A stretch of 64,000 nucleotides of DNA from Gemmatimonadota bacterium (GTDB lineage Bacteria > Gemmatimonadota > Gemmatimonadetes > Gemmatimonadales > GWC2-71-9), in contig JADJPD010000012.1 of NCBI GenBank assembly GCA_016713435.1, positions 200,255 to 264,254 of the forward strand, in the 5' to 3' direction. Below the pieces are notes generated by a model. That model was not told where the DNA came from and made no database searches. It saw only the letters and a list, made by a program, of their open reading frames with translations. A program made the translations under genes and the position numbers. Position 1 is the first letter of the stretch; each line of letters starts with the position of its first letter. Below, one piece after another: positions 34,384 to 42,210 of the stretch.

Positions 34384-35366
34384 TGGAGCGCACCGAGCTC
34401 CTGGTGGTGGGGGCGGGGCCCTGCGGCCTCGCCGTCGGGGTCGCGGCAAAGGAGGCCGGGGTCGGCTGCGTCCTCCTCGACCGCCGCACCGTGGTCTCCG
34501 CCATCGAGCGCTACCCGCTCAACATGACCTTCTTCTCCACCCCGGAGAAGATCGAGATCGGCGGGGTGCCCTTCATCGCGAGCCATGAGAAGCCCACCCG
34601 CCGGGACGGCCTGCTCTACTACCGCCGCGTGGCGGAGCACTTCGGGCTCGACGCCCGGCCGGGCGAGGAAGTGCTGGCCATCGCGCGACGCGCGGGCGGC
34701 GGGTTCGACGTGGAGGTGCGGCGGCGTCACGACCGCACCACCTACCACGCCGACCATGTCGTCGTCGCCACCGGCTACTACGACTGGCCCAACCTCCTCG
34801 GCGTCCCCGGGGAGGACCTGCCGCACGTGGCGCACTACTTCACGGAGGGGCACCGGCACTGGCACCAGGACGTGGTGGTGATCGGCGCCGGCAACAGCTC
34901 CGTGGATGCCGCGCTCGAGTGCTGGCGTGCCGGCGCCCGGGTGACCCTGGTGCACCTGGCCGAGGGGTTTGATCGCACGGTGAAGCCGTGGGTGCTGCCC
35001 GACATCGCCAACCGGGTGAAGGAAGGCAGCATCCGCGCCTGCTGGAACAGCCGGGTGGTGGCCATCACCCCCGAGGCGGTGGAGGTGGAGCCGGTGGCCG
35101 GCGGCCCCCGCACCCGGGTGCCCGCCGACGCGGTCCTGGCCATGACCGGCTACCACGCCGACACCTCGCTCCTGGCGCAGCTCGGCGTCCCGGTGGATGC
35201 CCAGACCGGTGTCGCGGCCCACGACGAGGCCACGATGATGACGCCGGTGACCGGCTGCTACCTGGCCGGGGTGATCGCCTCGGGGAAGGATGCCAACCGG
35301 CTGTTCATCGAGAACGCGCGCGGCCACGGGGCGCTCATCGTGGGCGACATCCTGCGACGCCGCTAG
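34383..35366 (+). CDS. ypdA: YpdA-family FAD/NAD(P)-dependent oxidoreductase (putative bacillithiol disulfide reductase)
   Basis: 327 residues. The N-terminal FAD-binding GAGPCGLAVGVAAKEAG and the second dinucleotide fold VVVIGAGNSSVDAALE are clear. The family blocks YPLNMTFFSTPEKIEIGGVPF, EKPTRRDGLLYYRRVAEHF, ATGYYDWPNLLGVPGEDLPHVAHYF and VKPWVLPDIANRVKEGSI match YpdA, not thioredoxin reductase: there is no CxxC pair. In Bacillus and Staphylococcus YpdA reduces bacillithiol disulfide, which suggests bacillithiol-type redox chemistry here. It is coupled to purA by a one-base overlap. Confidence 0.85.
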   Translation: MERTELLVVGAGPCGLAVGVAAKEAGVGCVLLDRRTVVSAIERYPLNMTFFSTPEKIEIGGVPFIASHEKPTRRDGLLYYRRVAEHFGLDARPGEEVLAIARRAGGGFDVEVRRRHDRTTYHADHVVVATGYYDWPNLLGVPGEDLPHVAHYFTEGHRHWHQDVVVIGAGNSSVDAALECWRAGARVTLVHLAEGFDRTVKPWVLPDIANRVKEGSIRACWNSRVVAITPEAVEVEPVAGGPRTRVPADAVLAMTGYHADTSLLAQLGVPVDAQTGVAAHDEATMMTPVTGCYLAGVIASGKDANRLFIENARGHGALIVGDILRRR

Positions 35367-35390
35367 CGTCCGCCGCGGCGCCCCCGAACG

Positions 35391-35428
35391 ACGACGGGCC
35401 GGCTTCCCCGGGGAAGCCGGCCCGTCGT
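35391..35428. terminator. Bidirectional hairpin between ypdA and the pilin operon
   Basis: A perfect 17-bp stem (left arm 35391-35407, right arm 35412-35428) with a CCGG loop, placed between convergent genes. There is no long T-run on either side, but its strength and position suggest it ends both transcripts. Confidence 0.75.
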
Positions 35429-35444
35429 GCTGGTACGCCCTGGC

Positions 35445-37397
35445 CTACTGGTTGGCGAGGAACCAGGCGGCCACGTTGAAGCCGACGGGGTCGATCTCGT
35501 AGTAGCGGTTCTTGCTGTACCGGCCCGTCGTGGGATAGAACGGCGGCGGGTTGCGGACGCCGCAGTTATCCCAGGTGTCCTGCTCGGCCCAGCCGCTGTT
35601 GCCGGTGAAGGTGCCGGAGACGCCCTGCTGGATGGTGCCGCCGACGATGGACTTGCAGCCCCGGCTCTTGCCGCCGCAGTTCTCGGGGGCGGTCACCGCG
35701 GGGTCACCGCCGATGTTCTCGCCCTGGAAGTTGCCGAGGGTCAGCATGAAGGCGTGGAAGGTCTCGCTCGGCGTGTCGTCGAAACGAACGGTCCAGATGT
35801 CCTTCACGCGGAAGGGCGTGTTCAGGTTGTTGTTCTCGATCACCGCGTCGTTGGTGGTGATGAGGCCGAGGATGTCGTTGCAGTTGGGGCTGCCCGGCGG
35901 CGTAACGTAGGCGACGTCGTCGGCCAGGATGATGTTGCCGGTGGCCACGACGGTGACGCGGCCCCGGAGCTGGCCGCTGACGGCCACGCTGCCCGTCACG
36001 AAAACGACGCCCTGGAAGTTGATGTTCTGCGCGCGGCTCAGGGGCCAGAAGGTGAGCGCGAGGTTGTTGGCGGTCACCCCGCCAGCCATCGGGTTGAGGC
36101 CGCCGGTGTTGGTGTTGAAGAAGTTGACCAGCGCGGCCGGCGGCGTCCCGCCGTAGCCCGGCCAGGCCTGCCAGTTGCCGTACGCGTTGCCCGTGATCCA
36201 CTGCCCGATCCCGGCGGCATTGGGATAGAGCCGCCGGTCGCCGCCCAGGAAACACTGGCGGGTGCCGCTGACCAGCGCGTTACGGGTCTCCACGATCCGC
36301 GCCGCCGAGTTGGCCGCCTGGCCGGCCAGCGCGCCGGGGACGAAGGTCGCGCTCATGATGGTGTCGGCGCGCGCCCAGCGGCCGAGCGCGGCGGAGAGCC
36401 CGCCGCAGTTGGGGGAGAGCAGGTTGGGGTCGCGGGCGTTGGACGGCTGGAGGTTGGCCGCGGTGCCTCCGCCGTTGGTGTTGGCGAGGCCGCCGGGCAC
36501 GTTGTTCCATGGGCGGGCCGTGACATAGGCGCGCTCGTTGGCAGACACGCCCCCGGCCGGGTCGGCCTTCCACACGCGGAAGTAGCCCTCATCGGAGCCG
36601 GTGAAGAGGCCGTCGTTGTTGAGGTCCAGCACCACGAACTCGATCCGGGTATCCGGGTCCATGGCGGTCGCCGTGGCGAATCCGGTGATGTTCATGTTCC
36701 CGGTCGTCGCGTACGTCTGCATGTTGTTCAGCGTCGTGGTGGTCGGGAAGGTGATGGCCGCCGAGCCCGTGGTGACGCCGCCGTTCCAGTTGCCGCTGCC
36801 CTGGTTGGTGATGTTGTTGACCGTCGTGACCGGGCCGTTGAAGGTGGCACCGGGGGCCCCGGTCTGGAGCGCCATGCCCTGGTTGGAATGCACCGGGCCA
36901 TTGACCACCTCGGTGTTGCCCCAGGCACAGCAGCTCCAGGTGTTGAAGAACCGCGCGAAGCGGCTGAAGGGGTCCTGCTTGAGCTGCATGCGGCGCACCA
37001 CCACGGCGCCGCGAGCGGTGCGGACCTCGGCAATGACGCTGGCGAAGTTGCCGAACTGGCCGGTGGTGTCGCCGTTCTCGCCCACGAAGATGGAGCGGGT
37101 GAACCCCGGGATGACGGCGCCGGTGGCGTCGAGCACGGGCTGGTTGAGTTCCAGGGTGTCGTGCGACTGCCCGGCGGGCACCAGGGCCGCGTTGCCGTTC
37201 AGCATGTCGCGCCCGCGCTCCAGGCCGGCGTCGGCCGCCATCTCCATCATGGCCTCGGTGGAGTGGAAGCGGGAGATGAGGTTGGCGTTGCTCGTCATCA
37301 GGATGATGCCGACCGCCATGGCGGCCACCATCAGCGAGAGCAGGATGGTGAGCAGGAGCGCGATGCCGCGCTCGTTCCTCAGGGATTCCACGCGCAT
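35445..37397 (-). CDS. PilX-like pilus assembly protein
   Basis: About 650 residues, the last gene of the minor-pilin operon. The N-terminus RNERGIALLLTILLSLMVAAMAVGIIL is a PilX-type class III pilin-like hydrophobic stalk without a typical G-F leader site. The remainder is a long secreted region rich in Asn, Thr and Gly with scattered Cys (for example SCCAWG), ending in FNVAAWFLANQ. ATG 37397 has GGAGG seven bases before it; ATG 37433 overlaps the pilW stop as ATGA and is an alternative. PilX-like proteins sit in the pilus-tip/priming complex; the large ectodomain suggests an adhesive role (inference). Confidence 0.78.
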   Translation of the reverse strand: MRVESLRNERGIALLLTILLSLMVAAMAVGIILMTSNANLISRFHSTEAMMEMAADAGLERGRDMLNGNAALVPAGQSHDTLELNQPVLDATGAVIPGFTRSIFVGENGDTTGQFGNFASVIAEVRTARGAVVVRRMQLKQDPFSRFARFFNTWSCCAWGNTEVVNGPVHSNQGMALQTGAPGATFNGPVTTVNNITNQGSGNWNGGVTTGSAAITFPTTTTLNNMQTYATTGNMNITGFATATAMDPDTRIEFVVLDLNNDGLFTGSDEGYFRVWKADPAGGVSANERAYVTARPWNNVPGGLANTNGGGTAANLQPSNARDPNLLSPNCGGLSAALGRWARADTIMSATFVPGALAGQAANSAARIVETRNALVSGTRQCFLGGDRRLYPNAAGIGQWITGNAYGNWQAWPGYGGTPPAALVNFFNTNTGGLNPMAGGVTANNLALTFWPLSRAQNINFQGVVFVTGSVAVSGQLRGRVTVVATGNIILADDVAYVTPPGSPNCNDILGLITTNDAVIENNNLNTPFRVKDIWTVRFDDTPSETFHAFMLTLGNFQGENIGGDPAVTAPENCGGKSRGCKSIVGGTIQQGVSGTFTGNSGWAEQDTWDNCGVRNPPPFYPTTGRYSKNRYYEIDPVGFNVAAWFLANQ

Positions 37398-37429
37398 GCG
37401 GGCCTCCGGGCCGGCAGGGGACGTCGGGA

Positions 37430-38602
37430 TCATGGCTGCAACCGGGTCAGGGCGCTCTGGAGCAGGCTCGACTCCGCCGGGGAGCAGTCCTGCGCCGCGA
37501 CGCCGAAGAAGTAGGACGAATCGGGCTGCAGCACCACCGAGAGGCTGTAGGGCGAGAAGCCCGAGGCCTGCGTGGTGAGCGGGGTCCAGGTGAGGACCCC
37601 GTTCAGCCGGTAGTACAGGTTGTACTGGCTGATGTCGCGCTCGCCGGTGAGCTCGTCGGGCGAGGTGTTCCACGACAGCAGCACGCCGCCCGACCCCTGG
37701 CCCACGGTGTCCGCCCCGAGGGTGCCGGTCACCTGGAGTGGCGTGTCGCCGCAGGTGGACACCGGGGACAGGCCGTTATTGGGGATCCGGACGATCGTGG
37801 ACACCCGCCGGCTGGTGGAGTCGGCGGTGCCGATGCCGTTGGTGATCGTGATGTTGATGCGCACCGCGCGGATGAAGTCCGCGAGCGGCTGGGTGGTGTT
37901 GGGCGCGTTGGCGCCGCCGACCACGTTGTGGCGGACCGGGATGCGCGCGGTCGGGAGCGCCGCATACACGGTGGTGCCGACCGTGGTGGTGCTGTCCCAC
38001 CAGTACTCGAAGAACGGCCGCCCCGGATACGCCTTGATGTTCCGGGCGATCAGCTCCGAGGGCAGCGCGTTGACCCGCTGCAGCAGCACGTAGTCGTTCG
38101 GGTCGGTCGTCGAGGAGTCGGGCCGGAAGTACAGCGAGATGGTCTCCGCCCGGCTCGGCGTGGCGCCGCCCCAGAAGTAGTCCGTCGTGGGATAGGTGAT
38201 CCCGGGCGAGGTGTTCGGCAGGGTGACCGGGGTGGCCGTGGTCAGCGCGAGGTCGGCGGCGGCCGGCAGGTCGGGGTTGATGTACACCGCCACGCCATCG
38301 GGGGCCTGGGAGGCGTAGTCGGCGTTGAAGCTGATCTCGTTGTTGCCGGCGTAGAGGAGCATCGGCTGGTTGGTGCCGATGCCCGCCCCCAGGGTGCGGA
38401 GCACCCGGTCCACCGTGGACAGCGCGTAGCGCATGTTCTGGGTCAGCTCGATCCGGGTGCCGCCCCGCGCGAAGTTCCGGCTCTGGGAGCGCATGACGCT
38501 GACCGCCGCCCCCATCACCACGCTCAGGATGATGAGCGCGATCATCATTTCGATGAGCGAGAAACCGGCGTCGGGCCGGGCCTGCGGGGTGCGCGTGCTC
38601 AT
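37430..38602 (-). CDS. PilW-like minor pilin with C-terminal fibronectin III-like domain
   Basis: 390 residues. Class III signal and stalk: a 12-residue leader, then GFSLIEMMIALIILSVVMGAAVSVMRS. The central part is a minor-pilin globular domain; the last about 95 residues (VLLSWNTSPD...ISQYNLYYRLNG...DSSYFFGVAAQD) look like a fibronectin type III fold, unusual for PilW. It overlaps pilV by 4 nt (ATGA). Component of the type IV pilus priming complex (family knowledge). Confidence 0.8.
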   Translation of the reverse strand: MSTRTPQARPDAGFSLIEMMIALIILSVVMGAAVSVMRSQSRNFARGGTRIELTQNMRYALSTVDRVLRTLGAGIGTNQPMLLYAGNNEISFNADYASQAPDGVAVYINPDLPAAADLALTTATPVTLPNTSPGITYPTTDYFWGGATPSRAETISLYFRPDSSTTDPNDYVLLQRVNALPSELIARNIKAYPGRPFFEYWWDSTTTVGTTVYAALPTARIPVRHNVVGGANAPNTTQPLADFIRAVRINITITNGIGTADSTSRRVSTIVRIPNNGLSPVSTCGDTPLQVTGTLGADTVGQGSGGVLLSWNTSPDELTGERDISQYNLYYRLNGVLTWTPLTTQASGFSPYSLSVVLQPDSSYFFGVAAQDCSPAESSLLQSALTRLQP

Positions 38603-38988
38603 GGGGCGGCCACCACCACGGTGAGGTTGACGGGCGTGCCCATCCGGGGCTCCGACACGGTCACGGTGATCGTCGTGTAGTCAGCGCGCGGGCTGTTGCT
38701 GGTGGTGCGCGTGACCCGGGTGAGCCGCGTCATGGCGGCGAAGCCCGGGAAGCCCGTCACGGTCTGGTTGTTGTAGGTGGAGACCATGGTGGGGTAGGCG
38801 GTGGCAGAGGTCTGGGAGCGGATCGTCTCGATCTGCTCCTGGGCCACCGCCGTGGCCACGGTCCGCATGGTGGAGGTGCCCACCACGTGGAGGAAGTTGC
38901 CCACGAAGCGCCCCAGGGACAGCGCCACCACCGTCAGGATGATGAGCGCCACCAGTGTCTCGACCAGCGTGAAGCCCTTGCGATTCAT
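38599..38988 (-). CDS. PilV-like minor pilin
   Basis: 129 residues with a five-residue leader and the prepilin motif KGFTLVETLVALIILTVVALSL (cleavage before Phe, Glu5 present). The short globular part ends in a beta-rich VTVSEPRMGTPVNLTVVV. Located between fimT and pilW, the canonical order. It shares one base with the fimT stop. Confidence 0.85.
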   Translation of the reverse strand: MNRKGFTLVETLVALIILTVVALSLGRFVGNFLHVVGTSTMRTVATAVAQEQIETIRSQTSATAYPTMVSTYNNQTVTGFPGFAAMTRLTRVTRTTSNSPRADYTTITVTVSEPRMGTPVNLTVVVAAP

Positions 38989-39611
38989 CAGTTCCCCCGC
39001 GTCCAGGTGCCGGTGGCGTAGGTATACCAGATGATACGCCCGCTCGAGCGGATGATCTCACCCGCCCGCACCTCGGAGGTGCGGTTGGCGGCCATGCTCT
39101 TGGTGGTGTTCAGGTAAAAGCCGCAGGTCTCGCTGGCCGTGCCGTCGCGCCGGAAGACGATCATCGGCAGGCCGGCCTGGGTGCCCACGATGTTGAAGGT
39201 CGCGGGCCCGGCCACCCCGTTGGTGTACGTCACGGCCGGCGCCGCCCCGATCCCGAAGGTCACGCCCTCGCCCAGGTTGGTGTAGGTCACCCGCTCGGTG
39301 CCGTTGATGAGGCCGTCGTTGTTCGTGTCCTCGTGCATGCGGAGCCGCCGGTTGGGCAGGTCGAACGACACCCGCACGTCCGACTGCAGCGAGACCGCGA
39401 GCCGCTGCGCGTAGGTCAGCGACGCCGTCACGGCGCGCACCGCCGAGTTCACCCGGTACCCCTCCAGGTTGAGCCGCGGGATGGCGAAGGTCGCCACGAG
39501 GCCCATGATGACGATCACGATCAGCACCTCGATCAGCGTGAAGCCGCCCACCCCCCGCCCCCGGGGGGCGGGGACGGGCTCGGCGAGGCGCGTCGGGGGA
39601 TGTGCCGGCAT
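38988..39611 (-). CDS. FimT/GspH-like minor pilin
   Basis: 207 residues. A 23-residue basic leader precedes the prepilin motif GGFTLIEVLIVIVIMGLVATFAIP (Glu5 conserved). The GspH/FimT domain follows with VRAVTASLTYAQRLAVSLQSDVRVSF and a calcium-loop-like DTNNDGLINGTERV. First gene of the minor-pilin operon; AAGGAGA lies 8 nt before its ATG. A CRP-like palindrome is 60-75 nt upstream. Confidence 0.86.
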   Translation of the reverse strand: MPAHPPTRLAEPVPAPRGRGVGGFTLIEVLIVIVIMGLVATFAIPRLNLEGYRVNSAVRAVTASLTYAQRLAVSLQSDVRVSFDLPNRRLRMHEDTNNDGLINGTERVTYTNLGEGVTFGIGAAPAVTYTNGVAGPATFNIVGTQAGLPMIVFRRDGTASETCGFYLNTTKSMAANRTSEVRAGEIIRSSGRIIWYTYATGTWTRGN

Positions 39612-39670
39612 CGGGGACTCTCCTTGGGCAGCGGGGGACGGGCAGGCCGCTCGCGCCCGGCTCCGGGGGA

Positions 39671-39686
39671 TGTGACCTAGCTCACG
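39671..39686 (-). promoter_or_regulatory. CRP/FNR-family-like operator upstream of the minor-pilin operon
   Basis: TGTGACCTAGCTCACG matches the CRP half-site pattern TGTGA-N6-TCACA with one mismatch. It lies 60 nt upstream of the fimT start. CRP homologues such as Vfr regulate type IV pili in Pseudomonas. A matching -10 box could not be placed with confidence. Confidence 0.45.
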
Positions 39687-39869
39687 CGATCGGCCGCGTG
39701 GCGTTGTCCCCCGCCTTCCATGACTCCGGCGGGGGAAAAGGCAAGAAGCACGCCTTGGCTGGGTGATCGGCTATGTGCTGGCCCCGGGAGCAGTTGCACG
39801 CCTGTGTCGGCAAGGCCACAACAGGGCAGCCCCCTGAAGTTCTCGCGAAGCGCGGCGTTCTGCGTGCCC

Positions 39870-39972
39870 GGGGCAGGGAGCAAAGGCCGACCCGCATTGC
39901 AGGATAGCCTCCCTGTCAGGCCCCGGCAAGCGATTATCCGGCAAGGGCTTGCCGGTTTGCTCCCTTGCTGGG
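39870..39972. other. Structured non-coding region between fimT and glyS
   Basis: The 433-nt gap between divergent fimT and glyS contains no gene. Its main feature is a long-range inverted repeat: GCAGGGAGCAAA near 39873-39884 pairs with TTTGCTCCCTTGC near 39957-39969. It encloses a second hairpin CCGGCAAG-N2-CTTGCCGG (39938-39955). The right arm contains the glyS -35 box. It could be a cis-regulatory RNA on either strand, but no known riboswitch consensus fits. Confidence 0.4.
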
Positions 39973-39993
39973 GGACCGGGGGGCCCCTAGCTT
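39965..39993 (+). promoter_or_regulatory. Promoter of glyS
   Basis: TTGCTG (39965-39970), 17-nt spacer, TAGCTT (39988-39993); the glyS ATG follows about 45 nt after the expected start of transcription. Confidence 0.6.
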
Positions 39994-40044
39994 CCTCGCC
40001 GCCCGGGAATCGCCCGGCCCACCCCCTCCCGATCCCTGCCCGTT

Positions 40045-41373
40045 ATGGCCGACACCACGCTCATGGAGAAGCTCGTCTCGCTGTGCAAGCGGCGCGGCTT
40101 CGTCTTCCAGTCTTCCGAGATCTACGGCGGCCTCGGCTCCGTGTGGGACTACGGTCCCCTGGGCGTGGAGCTCAAGAAGAACGTCAAGGATCGCTGGTGG
40201 CGCGCCATGGTCCATGCGCGCGACGACATCGAGGGCCTCGACGCCGCCATCCTGATGCACCCGCGGGTCTGGGAGGCCAGCGGCCACGTGGCCGGCTTCA
40301 CCGACCCGCTGGTGGACTGCAAGACCTGCAAGGCCCGCTTCCGCGCCGACAAGCTGCAGGACGCGCAGTGCCCCCAGAAGCCCTCGAAGCACCCCGGCGA
40401 GCACAGCACCTGCCAGCTCACCGAGCCGCGGATGTTCAACCTCATGTTCAAGACGTTCATGGGGCCGGTCGAGGAGCAGGCGGCCGTGATCTACATGCGA
40501 CCCGAGACGGCGCAGGGCATCTACGTCAACTACCAGAACGTGCTGAATGCCTCACGCCAGAAGGTGCCGTTCGGCATCGCGCAGATCGGCAAGGCGTTCC
40601 GGAACGAGATCACGCCCGGCAACTTCATCTTCCGGACCCGCGAGTTCGAGCAGATGGAGATGCAGTTCTTCGTGAAGCCCGGCACCGACATGGAGTGGTT
40701 CGAGCGCTGGCGCGAGTGGCGCATGGCCTGGCACACGAGCATCGGCCTGGCGCCCCAGAAGCTCCGCTGGCACGAGCACGGCCCGGGCGAGCTGGCCCAC
40801 TACGCCAAGGCCGCCTACGACATCGAGTACGAGTTCCCCTTCGGCTGGAACGAGATCGAGGGCATCCACAACCGGAGCGACTTCGACCTGGGCCGCCACC
40901 AGGAGTACTCGGGCAAGAAGCTGGAGTACTTCGACCAGGCCGCCAACGAGCGCTACGTCCCCTACATCGTGGAGACCTCCGCCGGCGCCGACCGCGTGAC
41001 CCTGACGCTGCTGGTGGACGCCTACCGCGAGGAAGAGGTGGACGGCGAGACCCGCGTGGTGCTCGGCTTCCACCCGAGCGTGGCCCCGATCAAGGCCGCC
41101 GTGCTGCCGCTGGTCAAGAAGGACGGCATGCCCGAGCTCGCCGACCGGATCTACCACGACCTCAAGCGCCGCTTCCCCACGTTCTACGACGACAGCGGCG
41201 CCATCGGCCGCCGCTACCGGCGCATGGACGAGGCCGGCACCCTGTTCTGCTGCACCGTTGACGGCGAGACCGTGAAGGACGGCACCCTCACCGTGCGCGA
41301 GCGCGATGCCATGACCCAGGTGCGGGTGCACCAGGACCAGCTGGCGGCCTGGATCCAGGAGCGGATCGCCTGA
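40045..41373 (+). CDS. glyS: Glycyl-tRNA synthetase, dimeric (eukaryal/archaeal-like) type
   Basis: Class II synthetase of the alpha2 type, 442 residues. FQSSEIYGGLGSVWDYGPLG and HPRVWEASGHVAGFTDPLVDCKTCK are the N-terminal signatures. Motif 2 is visible as KAFRNEITPGNFIFRTREFEQMEMQ, motif 3 as GADRVTLTLLVDAY, and the anticodon-binding domain starts near HPSVAPIKAAVLPL. It is not related to the alpha/beta GlyQ-GlyS tetramer. A hairpin closes the gene. Confidence 0.96.
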   Translation: MADTTLMEKLVSLCKRRGFVFQSSEIYGGLGSVWDYGPLGVELKKNVKDRWWRAMVHARDDIEGLDAAILMHPRVWEASGHVAGFTDPLVDCKTCKARFRADKLQDAQCPQKPSKHPGEHSTCQLTEPRMFNLMFKTFMGPVEEQAAVIYMRPETAQGIYVNYQNVLNASRQKVPFGIAQIGKAFRNEITPGNFIFRTREFEQMEMQFFVKPGTDMEWFERWREWRMAWHTSIGLAPQKLRWHEHGPGELAHYAKAAYDIEYEFPFGWNEIEGIHNRSDFDLGRHQEYSGKKLEYFDQAANERYVPYIVETSAGADRVTLTLLVDAYREEEVDGETRVVLGFHPSVAPIKAAVLPLVKKDGMPELADRIYHDLKRRFPTFYDDSGAIGRRYRRMDEAGTLFCCTVDGETVKDGTLTVRERDAMTQVRVHQDQLAAWIQERIA

Positions 41374-41393
41374 GGCGGGGCCCGGTGGGGTTG

Positions 41394-41425
41394 AGCAGGG
41401 TCCCGGGGACACCCGGGACCCTGCT
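41394..41425 (+). terminator. Hairpin terminator after glyS
   Basis: A 13-bp perfect stem (AGCAGGGTCCCGG, 41394-41406, with 41413-41425) and 6-nt loop, 20 nt after the glyS stop. Only a weak T-rich tail follows. Confidence 0.75.
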
Positions 41426-41465
41426 TGCGCTTGGGGGGCCCGTTCCCCGCGCCGCCGGGACTGTC

Positions 41466-41471
41466 TAGCTT
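41466..41471 (+). promoter_or_regulatory. -10 box close to the zincin start codon
   Basis: TAGCTT, 9 nt before the ATG at 41481 and directly after the glyS terminator. The -35 region (TTCCCC at 41443) is weak. The layout matches the other leaderless starts in this window. Confidence 0.4.
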
Positions 41472-41480
41472 CCCGCCGCC

Positions 41481-42182
41481 ATGCGATTCACGGATTTCGA
41501 GGCCCTCGGGCGCCGGCTGGAGGCGGAGGTGCCCCCCCAGTTCCTGGATGGGGTCGCCGGGATCGAGGTGTCCCGCAAGGTCCTTCCCCATCCCACCCGG
41601 GCCGAGATCTACACCCTCGGCGAGTGCATCCCGGTCCCCGCCGAGGCCGGGGGCGGGGACGAGGGCATCCAGAGCCGGGTGGTGCTCTACCACGGCTCCT
41701 TCCGGGCCCTCGCGCAATACCACCACGATTTCGACTGGCGGGCCGAGGCCTGGGAGACCCTCACCCACGAGCTGCGCCACCACCTCGAGTGGCGCGCCCG
41801 CGCGCCGGATCTCGAGGCGTTCGACTGGGCGGCGGAGCAGAACTTTGCCCGGCTGGACGGCGAGGCGTTCGATCCGCTCTTTCACCTCTCGGCCGAGCCG
41901 GTGGTGAAGGGCGTCTTCCGCCTGGACGACGACTTCTTCCTCGACCAGCCGGTGCGCGAGGTGCCGGCCGAGGTGCGGTTCGACTGGCACGGCGCCCGCT
42001 ACCGCATCCCGGCTCCCGAGGGCACCACCTTGCCGGCGCTGCTCTCGGTCACGGGCGTGGCGGAACCGCCGCCCGGCGAGCTGATCGTGGTGCTGCGCCG
42101 GACGCCCGGCCTGATGGCCCTGTTCCGGAAGGCGGACGGCCCACCCTTCCAGGAACAGGTCCGGGCGGTGCCGGTGGCCTGA
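41481..42182 (+). CDS. Zincin-like metallopeptidase family protein
   Basis: 233 residues, soluble, no signal peptide. Residues about 95-105 hold THELRHHLEWRA, a HExxH zinc motif with an extra His, resembling the minimal zincin family PF06262 (HEIxHHFG). A C-terminal module follows (about 165-225; VRFDWHGARYRIP, ELIVVLRRTPGLMALF). No ribosome-binding site is seen; the -10 box TAGCTT lies 9 nt upstream. Substrate unknown. Confidence 0.72.
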   Translation: MRFTDFEALGRRLEAEVPPQFLDGVAGIEVSRKVLPHPTRAEIYTLGECIPVPAEAGGGDEGIQSRVVLYHGSFRALAQYHHDFDWRAEAWETLTHELRHHLEWRARAPDLEAFDWAAEQNFARLDGEAFDPLFHLSAEPVVKGVFRLDDDFFLDQPVREVPAEVRFDWHGARYRIPAPEGTTLPALLSVTGVAEPPPGELIVVLRRTPGLMALFRKADGPPFQEQVRAVPVA

Positions 42183-42210
42183 GGGCTCCCGGGGCCGCTA
42201 TGTTCCCCGC

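Noticed and set aside
39880..39975. c-di-GMP (GEMM) or glycine riboswitch before fimT or glyS
   Set aside because: GCAAACC plus one hairpin fits GEMM, but the second conserved part (GACGCAAAGCC) is absent; the glycine aptamer core is also absent.
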